Positions 58,805-64,000 of a stretch of 64,000 nt of DNA are shown here, piece after piece (positions within the stretch are counted from its first letter, which is position 1; each line of letters begins with the position of its first letter). The notes under the pieces are model-generated. The model searched no databases. It was not told the DNA's origin and was given only the letters and a program-made list of their open reading frames with translations. The DNA comes from Juglans regia (Eukaryota > Streptophyta > Magnoliopsida > Fagales > Juglandaceae). Where the stretch lies: positions 31,351,083 to 31,415,082 of the forward strand of contig NC_049903.1 in the NCBI RefSeq assembly GCF_001411555.2. The letters are read 5' to 3'. The translations under genes and the position numbers were made by a program.

Positions 58805-61800
58805 ATGGCGGGTTATTCACCGAGCTTCGGAGTGTCAAGGTTCGTGAGTTCCCGAAATGAGGTCGTTCTACGGAAGACGTGGGGTCAGAGTTTGGAATTC
58901 AGGAACGTAAAGGAGGTGGCTTTGCCAGTGTTGCTTCGAAACAATATGAGTAGACAGAGGAACCAGAGGTTTGTAGTGGTGGTGAAAATCTCAGAGCCAC
59001 GTGGCAGACCGCAATCCGGTGTATTCGTCTCGAAAGAAGGTGGTGATGTGGTTTTAGAGAGTGGGTGTGAAGCGACAGCTTCTAGCGGTGTGAATGATGG
59101 GGATGTGCTTGGTGGAAGTGGTGGAAGTGGGAGGTCTTCCAATGGCGGAGGAGGTGGAGGTAATGGCGGCGGTGGTGATGGCAATGAAGATGACAAAGAA
59201 GAGGAGGAGTTTGGGCCTCTACTGAAGTTTGAGGAGGTGATGAAGGAGACGGAGGCACGGAGGGCTACTCTACCTTCGGATATGTTAGAGGCCGCGAAGA
59301 GCGTTGGCATTCGCAAATTGCTTCTCCTTAGATATTTGGATTTGCAGGTTCAACCAACTCTATATTAAGTGTCTGTTTAATCTTGCTGTTGAGTTTTTGT
59401 ACATCATTGTAGTTTGTCTTCCTCTTTTGCTTCTGATATTTTGATACTTGAACTGTAGGGGTCATTCTGGCCTCTGGGCTTTCTAATGAAGTCCTTCTCT
59501 TTACTTCGGAATCGGATGTTGGCTGATCCATCCTTTCTTTTTAAAGTTGGAACAGAGGTTTGTTCTCGTTTTGACACACCCAAGCACATATATTTTATGC
59601 AAGTCTTTGTGTAGCTGAATGGTTAAGATAAAAACTAAGCCGTTTGTAGTACCCCATGAAGGGTGAAGAATGGGGTCCCATATTACCTGACTTGGAGAAT
59701 CTCCTATGGCTTATATTGATTTCAAGTGTTATAATTGTAATCTTGATTAATCTTTTGGAATATAAGTGCGGATGTGTGAAACTTTTCATTCTATGGTTAC
59801 AACATGATAATAGAGCTAATTACAGTCACAAATGTGGGATTTGAGCTGTGTCACATCAGAATAAATGAAATAACCTGATGAGGCATCAGGGATTAGAGTG
59901 GAGGAGATTGTAATCCCAACTCATAGAAGGGTGGTGAATGGCCGGAGATTCTACATATCTCAGTAAGGAGAAGTTCTTGTGGGGTTATAGTGATTCCGGG
60001 ACTCCAATTGCAACCGTACCATACCTTTTGGAGTATAAGTATGTGTTTTGAGTTTTTCCTTGGATCATTGCACAATATATGTCAGTTATCAACTTTTTTC
60101 AGGGATATATAAATAGATAACTCTTGCATTAACGTGGTCGATGTCATGCTATAAACTACACACAGCATGTGTTTGCATTGTATAAAAGCATAGGTATACA
60201 AAGTTTGAAAGAGAGATTTGGGAAAGCAGTTAATAAGGCATTTATGCAGTAAGGAAGTTAGTATGCAAGTTAGGTGGCCAAGTATCCATCGAACATTCCA
60301 TTCTTTACAGGTCAAAGGCCCATCCCAAAGTCATGACCAACTTTCTGTAGTGCCCCAATTGGTCATTTGTGAGTGCCTCCATTTGTGTAATGGCTTAGAT
60401 TGTTGATGCGGTTTTATCATTTCCAGATATTCATATATGTATCATCATTAATTTAGTGTGATGCAGATGGTCATTGATACTGTTTGTGTAACGTTTGCGG
60501 AAGTTCAAAAGAGGGGCAAAGACTTTTGGTCAGAATTTGAGTTGTATGTTGCAGATCTCTTGGTTGGATTGGTTGTTACTGTTGCTTTGGTTGGTATGTT
60601 GGCACCTTATGTTCGTATTGGAAAACCAGCTCTGCCTAAGGGGTTTCTTGGACGAATGCAGCATGCCTATGGAGCTCTTCCTAGCAGGTTATTAGCCCAT
60701 GTCAGTAACTTTTTTTTTTTTTTTTTCTCTTGATGAATAGCTCATACAAGGAATGGTACTCAATTGGTTTCCTCATGAAGAAAGGGTTTATCTTACTTGA
60801 TCTGGACGTATCCTTTATATTTCACTTTGATATTGTATTTATACTTGTAACGGATCAAAAAAGGATATTGTATTTATATTATTGACTTAATTGCACATTT
60901 GGCTATACAATTGGAAGATTTCAATAAGCCTCTTAAGAAATGTTTTTATGCAGTGTGTTTGAAGCTGGAAGGCCAGGACGTAGATTTTCCTTGAAGCAGA
61001 GAATTGGTACCTACTTTTATAAGGTTAGTTATATTTATCTGTTTCGAATCATAGTGGAATTTCATCCACATACTGTCAGTTTACAAGTACTTTTTCCAGG
61101 GTCTCATGTACGGATCAGTTGGGTTTGCTTGTGGCATTGTTGGCCAAGGCATTGGAAATTTAATCATGACTGCCAAGCGGTATGCCTCTACACAGTATAC
61201 TTGTTATATGCTAATTTTTTATTTTGTTCTTTCAGCATCTGTAAATAGTGAGTCTTATGTAGTCATTTTAATTGCATCTGTAGTACTAGTCATTTCTGCT
61301 TTTTTTTTGGGTTTTTTTGGGGGGGAGGGTGACGATCTCTGTATTCTTTTTTTTTTTACAAGTAAGAAGATATTTTATACTTTATTGATATTAAAATAGG
61401 CACCAAGTATAGGAAGTATACATGTGATTACACCTAGTTAGGACGATCTCTGTAATCCTTAGGTTCTTTTGGCCATTTTCCAGATTTTTCATATGGTACA
61501 TTACTTTTGATATCATCCATGTGGCTTTTGGGAGTCAGGAAATTATGGTTTGATGCAATGCTTTGGCTGCACGTAATCCATGATAGGCCATATCATCCCG
61601 TCTTCCAGTTAGAAGGAAGTGGAAACTGTTATGAGTGTATTGTGAATGGAATCTTTGAAAAACTACAATGGGAATTTGAAAAGCTCATCTTGTTTTATCA
61701 CGTTAAGTGACTCTATGACCGTGGTATAGACCTGTTGGTAATTTTGTATAGAGAATTTTTGGGGTAAATTAAAATGAATTTGAAGGAATAACTCTACTGT

Positions 61801-62777
61801 AATTAATCATGTCTGAATGAATGTCATTTTCTTAGTCACTTTTTAGCTATTTTTTCTTTTTGCATTAAAGAGTATACATATATATATATATATAGAAAAT
61901 TTAAAAAAATGTCCTGTACTATGAAAATTATTACACGGGTCCAGAGTCCTACGGGAAAAAGATATGCTGCGTCTGCATGGTCTCCAAGATTTCTCGTCAT
62001 CAATAAAATATAAAGAATATCTTACAGCATTTTGCTGCCTGCAAATTGTTGGCAGAATGTTTTGGGTTGATCCTTGCTGAAATTGTGCTTAAAGAGCAAT
62101 ATATTTACAGGAATTAGCTGCATTAGAAATTTTATTTAATGAATGAAGGTCAATTTATTCAAAATATGTTTGCATTTTCTTCTAGTGGGTCATTGCTCAC
62201 AATATTTTGATCTATATGTCAGGAGTATGAAGAATTCAGAAGAGGACATTCCTGTGCCACCACTTCTGAAGACTGCAGCTCTTTGGGGTATGCCTTCACT
62301 GTTTAGATTTTCTATAAACTTTCAAGCTCATTGCCTTAATATGATCGTGAAACAAGTTATTTTTAGTGTCTATGAGCTGGTGTACATATTTTACCATTCT
62401 TACTAGTTCCTTGTTAGTTTTGGGAATATAATACGATACGATGCTTTTGTTTAGTATGCTTCTTTGATGTTTTGCTAACTTTATAACTTTATTGTAGTTT
62501 TTCCTTTTAGCTAATTGACGTTTAGCTGTCATCTATCCACACTGTTATGCTAATTGGTTCGAGTTTTCTCCCCAAACTTGCAGGTGCATTTCTTGCAGTT
62601 TCTTCGAACACCCGGTATCAGACCATCAATGGACTGGAACGTTTGGTAGAAGCATCAGCTTTTGCAAAGCAGGTTCCAACCGCAGCAATGGCTTTCACAG
62701 TTGGCGTGCGATTTGCCAACAATGTATATGGGGGGATGCAATTTGTGGACTGGGCTAAATGGAGTGGAGTGCAATAA
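58805..62777 (+). CDS. RETICULATA-RELATED protein, chloroplastic (DUF3411)
   Basis: Seven exons: 58805-59347, 59459-59557, 60467-60687, 60954-61023, 61100-61179, 62223-62287 and 62584-62777. GT-AG joins keep frame and give 423 aa plus stop. The N-terminal 70 residues or so are basic and Ser/Arg-rich, consistent with a plastid transit peptide. A Gly-rich run (about residues 104-125) and an acidic run (DDKEEEE) precede the conserved domain from about residue 135. That domain starts TLPSDMLEAAKSVGIRKLLL and includes FLMKSFSLLRNRMLADPSFL, FAEVQKRGKDFW, GIVGQGIGNLIMTAKR and FLAVSSNTRYQ. It contains hydrophobic helices (VADLLVGLVVTVALVGMLAP). Relatives sit in the chloroplast envelope and affect leaf mesophyll and plastid development; the biochemical role is not established. 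It resembles the RER3/RER4 subgroup. Introns 2 and 5 are about 1 kb, and intron 2 holds a repeat. Confidence 0.95.
59640..60070 (+). repeat. TRIM/LTR-like repeat in RER intron 2
   Basis: Two related halves. Each contains 'ggtcccatattacctg/gagattctacatatctcag', a 'tggagtataagt' phrase and a TTTTTCCTTG- or CTTTTCATT-type follow-up. The first half continues into ATGATAATAGAGCTAATTAC and GGGATTTGAGCTGTGTCAC, matching the fragments in ATG1 intron 6. Two LTR-like units flanking a short middle suggest a TRIM element. Confidence 0.5.
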
Positions 62778-63691
62778 GTCATCATGTATGCGTTTCTTAT
62801 TTTATGTTGGATGTTTTGATATTCTACCCCACTTAATATGTTGGGGGTACTTCAAATTATTTGATGCTTAATAATCTTTTTATCCATGAAATTTATGATC
62901 AAATTCTGAAGTAGTACTACAAACTTCTTGATCAATTGGAAAGGGAATGAGAGAATGCCCATTCATATTCAGATCAGATCATGATCATGGTTTTTAGATG
63001 TAAACCATGATTTCATTCCCACGAGTAGTACTACTTATTCTTGAGGGAATGAGAATGCATGCCCATCATTCATATTCCTTAAAGAACAAGGTGCATGGAT
63101 GGGTATTCTTAAAATATCCAAGCTGATCTAGTTTTTTTCCCACAACAAAAAGCCACCTATATATATATTTTTTTAAAACTGAAAGATCATAAATCTATCA
63201 AAAAACCTAAAATAAAGCCAATGCCATATATGTTATGGTCCTAGCAGTGGTCCGACCATCCTTGGAGGTTCTCGAAAAAAAAAAAAAAACTATTTAAAAG
63301 TAGTCCAACTAAACCATGTAAAAGTTAATCTATATTCATAATTATTCCCATTTTAAGGTTCTATAATATTACACGAACCAAACCGTATCCTTAGTGTTAG
63401 GGAAATAATTACTATATATGCCAACGGCACTCAAGGAAATAATTACTGATCTCTCATCTAGAAATAGAATAACGTTTCATTCCACAATTCATGTAAAGAG
63501 TCGACATAGAGCCAGAGGTTATCCAGCTCAACTCTGAGCTGTTGCTAATTGCATTTTTTTTTGTCTAAACCAAAAGCTATGAGAAAATTAGCTTTGCAGC
63601 GCATGCAGAAATTACCAAGACACAGAGAGAGAGAGAGAGAAAGAGAGAGAGAGGTGCATGAGAGTTGGAGTTGGAGTAGAGAGACAGAGAG
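62778..63691. other. Intergenic between the RER and NPF genes
   Basis: Contains the RER 3' UTR and a duplicated phrase with 'gggaatgagagaatgcccattcatattc' (62942 and 63045). The 5' UTR of the next gene includes a GA microsatellite (about 63624-63655). No gene recognised. Confidence 0.5.
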
Positions 63692-63862
63692 ATGGGCACT
63701 GTGATGATCAATTCCTACATTGCAGAGAAAAACCATTTCCCATCTCTTCCTCGACCCCACAAAAGTTCACCTGGAGGATGGAAAGCTATTCGATATATTC
63801 TCGGTAACGCGCTGCATGCATGAATGCAGAGCTCATGATTTTAATATATTGTTTTTTCTCAT

Positions 63863-63898
<36 letters not shown>

Positions 63899-64000
63899 CT
63901 TAGTTTTTATATATATGACTTAGAAATTAGGGAGTTTAATTTGCGTGTCATGATTTCGTGTTTTGCCATTTTGAAGGGACTGAGACCTTCGAAAAATTGG
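63692..64000 (+). CDS. NRT1/PTR-family (NPF) transporter, 5' part only
   Basis: Exon 1 is 63692-63803 (112 bases) starting MGTVMINSYIAEKNHFPSL and ending GGWKAIRYIL. A GT donor follows, then a 173-bp intron with an AT microsatellite (63865-63896). An AG acceptor at 63975-63976 leads into exon 2, which reads on in frame as GTETFEKL to the window edge. The joined motif (GGWKA..YILGTETFEKL) is the start of the first membrane region in NPF/POT transporters, proton-coupled carriers of nitrate, peptides, hormones or glucosinolates. Substrate cannot be told from this part. Most of the gene lies right of the window. Confidence 0.85.

Noticed and set aside
58885..59316. A 143-codon Pro/Ser-rich open frame on the minus strand
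   Set aside because: It is the antisense shadow of the Gly-rich, GC-rich first exon of the RETICULATA-RELATED gene.
1..64000. CRISPR arrays, operons, bacterial or phage systems
   Set aside because: No regularly spaced short repeats with unique spacers and no bacterial-type genes; all genes have plant introns or plant-specific domains.

Overview
This window is nuclear DNA of a flowering plant, most likely a woody eudicot. Genes have many short GT-AG introns, intergenic DNA is AT-rich, and all recognisable proteins are plant-type. I see four complete protein-coding genes, the 5' end of a fifth, one intact tRNA and a 5'-truncated tRNA copy. Roughly half or more of the window looks like decayed or miniature transposons. 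A Tourist-like MITE family with TCATCTCATC-rich ends resembles repeats I associate with Fagales (walnut/hickory relatives), but that is an impression, not a proof.

Layout. 1-1302 is a near-identical copy of 13697-15013, so the left part of the window is one unit (about 13.7 kb period) of a segmental duplication. 2980-6870 holds a Tourist-like MITE, a decayed Ty3/gypsy integrase and a CACTA-like non-autonomous element. 10941-13150 (minus) is a seven-exon patatin-like acyl hydrolase gene of 406 aa; its far-upstream DNA is the duplicated segment. 15166-15219 is a 3' part of tRNA-Asp. 20296-22983 (minus) is a seven-exon PRA1-family gene of 209 aa, and 23262-23335 (minus) is tRNA-Val(CAC). 23430-28580 is TIR elements and a second CACTA-like element. 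29560-33090 is a rearranged Ty1/copia element with an inverted piece of the same family inside. 33325-33690 is a nuclear copy of plastid ndhC-ndhK.

35211-44818 (+) is a thirteen-exon ATG1 autophagy kinase gene of 801 aa. It has a tandem internal duplication of about 74-82 residues and introns carrying SINE, LINE and MITE insertions. 46290-48260 (minus) is a LINE relic. 49102-51516 (+) is an intronless S-domain receptor kinase of 804 aa whose promoter contains a 174-bp inverted-repeat element. 51517-58800 is repeat-rich and AT-rich with minisatellites. 58805-62777 (+) is a seven-exon plastid RETICULATA-RELATED gene of 423 aa. 63692 to the right edge (+) is the start of an NRT1/PTR-family transporter gene.

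The genes do not form a pathway: lipid hydrolysis/defence, vesicle traffic, autophagy, receptor signalling, plastid development and transport lie side by side, as is normal in plants. Exon joins were checked by reading-frame continuity and resemblance to the families, not by transcripts. I did not find a clearly novel biological system. The most unusual signals are the ATG1 internal duplication, the transposon-end remnant that distinguishes the two duplicated copies, the inverted copia rearrangement, and the inverted-repeat element that supplies the only TATA candidate of the receptor kinase.
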